A program made the translations under genes and the position numbers. Below are positions 62,601 to 64,000 of a stretch of 64,000 bases of DNA, in pieces. The DNA comes from Latrodectus hesperus. Its lineage: Eukaryota > Arthropoda > Arachnida > Araneae > Theridiidae. Position 1 is the first letter of the stretch, and every line of letters starts with the position of its first letter. The DNA is taken from positions 40,447,989 through 40,511,988 of the forward strand of contig CM075853.1 in NCBI GenBank assembly GCA_037975125.1, given 5' to 3'. Below the pieces are notes generated by a model. That model was not told where the DNA came from. It saw only the letters and a program-made list of their open reading frames with translations, and searched no databases.

Positions 62601-64000
62601 TTAAAGTAACAGAAATATTCAAAATATTAACGGAAAAAAACTTGTTTATCTTTATAGATCAACCTGCATCAGCAAAAATTTATAAATGAATCTTGGTAGG
62701 ATTTATCTTAAATTAGTCAGAAATTAACCGTTATCCATTATTTAATCACAAAAACGATGAATGTTCCATAATATGATTTTATCATAATTTATAATTTTTT
62801 GAAAAAAAAATCCTACATCGAAGCATTGAATGTTTTAAAAAGAGACCAAAATTTTTAGTATAGTAGTATTATAAAGTATTTATTTTTTCTGTTTTTAACA
62901 GTTCTTAAATTAAGAGCTGTAATATATGTAATTCTTAGTATAACTTTTCCATTCTTAAAATAAGTGCAAGTAATGTTAAGACTGCATGGTACTTTCTATA
63001 TTCTTAATGTTTGAATAATTACCAATTGTGCATGGCATATTCTATGTTACATGTTGCAATTTTAAATATATAAAATGATCTGTTTAAATATAAGATAAAC
63101 TACTTAAAATGTAAAATATATTTTAAATAATTTATTCATATTTTTCTGTGGTTCGAACATTCTCATTATTTCTTATTATATACATTCTTTTAAGTGCATA
63201 CAAATACTTTTCACACAGTGTTTTCAGAAGAATTTTAAGTGCTATTTTTTTCATCTTTCCATAAAATTTGTTATACCGTAATAATAATTTTAAACCGTGT
63301 CATATAATTTAGTCACATCACTCATAAAATCTATTAAAACTTTTGACAGAGCCTATTTGCTGTTATTATCGTAAGAAAAATTATGTTAAATTACTATTTT
63401 AATACGGAAATATAAATCCAATAAAAAATTTCATGTTTCTTGTCATAAAATTAGGATTTTCGAATTTAAAAATTTTTAAAAACCCTGAATATTATCCTAT
63501 AGGATGGTAGTACCTCAATTATTTATTCAGAATACTTACTAAATTTACTTTATGATGCTTTACGAAATAAAAAGAATAATTCTAGGTGTATAAAATTAGG
63601 TTAAATAACTAAAATTATAATTTGTTGTTAGAAAAAATATTTATCTTGAAATATTACTTGTATAACTGTGAGGTTGTTTAATATTACATCCTAAGTATAT
63701 TTTGCTGCAAAAAATATTGTTAAAAATATGTCTGTTGTTTGAATTAAGTCATATGACGAAAAAAAATATCTGCATTGACGGAGATCAATGCAGATATTGA
63801 GAGAATGACTGCAACAACAATATATTGCAATAATATTTAATAAAACATCTATTTGATACCTTATATAAAAATGTTTAAAAATTCTGTTAAAACTTCAAGT
63901 GCAAAATTTATAAATTGCAAAATAACTTAACATTAAAAAAACTAATTAACATTAAATTCTATATTTCGTCTGAAAAATACTTATTTGAAAATCCTCAATA
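59700..64000. other. AT-rich intergenic sequence, no gene seen
   Basis: No supported gene; the frame at 60,683-60,985 is AT-biased without known motifs. A short direct repeat (aattaaatcttt-agcctatt, two copies) lies at 60,556-60,600 and a hairpin at 63,765-63,798. Confidence 0.55.
63765..63798. repeat. Hairpin with 14-bp perfect arms
   Basis: aatatctgcattga (63,765-63,778) pairs exactly with tcaatgcagatatt (63,785-63,798) around a 6-nt loop, cggaga. Confidence 0.9.

Overview
This window looks like gene-poor, strongly AT-rich nuclear DNA from an animal, most likely an arthropod. Spider-like chelicerates are my best guess, inferred from the style of the mobile elements (Tc1-like and mariner-like transposases, a ZBED5-type hAT, RNase H-bearing non-LTR retrotransposons, tRNA-derived SINEs). 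I found no intact host protein gene, no rRNA or functional tRNA, no CRISPR array and no bacterial operon structure. Almost all short open frames are chance frames in AT-rich DNA, frames inside (TA)n, or shadows of decayed transposons. The transposon relics stand out because they are clearly richer in G+C than the sequence around them.

Layout: 1.3-1.73 kb holds a minus-strand tRNA-derived SINE next to a compound (TA)n/(GATA)n microsatellite. 6.5-6.7 kb is one half of a dispersed repeat pair (partner at 28.05-28.24 kb). 7.56-8.24 kb is a badly decayed Tc1-like transposase. 10.83-11.80 kb is a 5'-truncated non-LTR retrotransposon with RNase H and a zinc-knuckle tail. 12.32-12.65 kb (minus) is an unidentified frame that looks coding but is broken. 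16.42-16.56 kb carries a small pogo/Tigger-like fragment. 18.4-20.87 kb (minus) is a 5'-truncated non-LTR element (RT end, RNase H, C-terminal domain, 3' UTR, GTT tail). 30.13-30.32 kb is a long (TA)n tract. 32.76-32.91 kb is a second copy of the 1.3-kb SINE body. 36.46-36.96 kb (minus) is a mariner-like transposase relic. 38.41-39.36 kb is a second, diverged Tc1-like relic, followed immediately by an end-to-end Tc1-like element (39,641-41,177) with terminal inverted repeats and TA target duplications. 43.88-44.22 kb and 59.35-59.69 kb form another dispersed repeat pair.

46.43-50.49 kb is the most informative structure: a hAT element bracketed by an 8-bp direct repeat, with a 5'-truncated non-LTR retrotransposon inserted at the end of its transposase gene. 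That inner element belongs to the same family as the 18.4-20.87 kb copy: the C-terminal domain and the 3' UTR are homologous, and both end in the same short motif before two different simple-repeat tails. 57.89-58.35 kb holds tRNA-derived SINE sequence arranged as two head-to-tail pieces, and a perfect 41-bp palindrome lies just after it.

No genes can be seen working together. The window records successive transposon insertion and decay. The rest is AT-rich sequence in which I see no supported gene; exons too short or too diverged to recognise by eye cannot be excluded.
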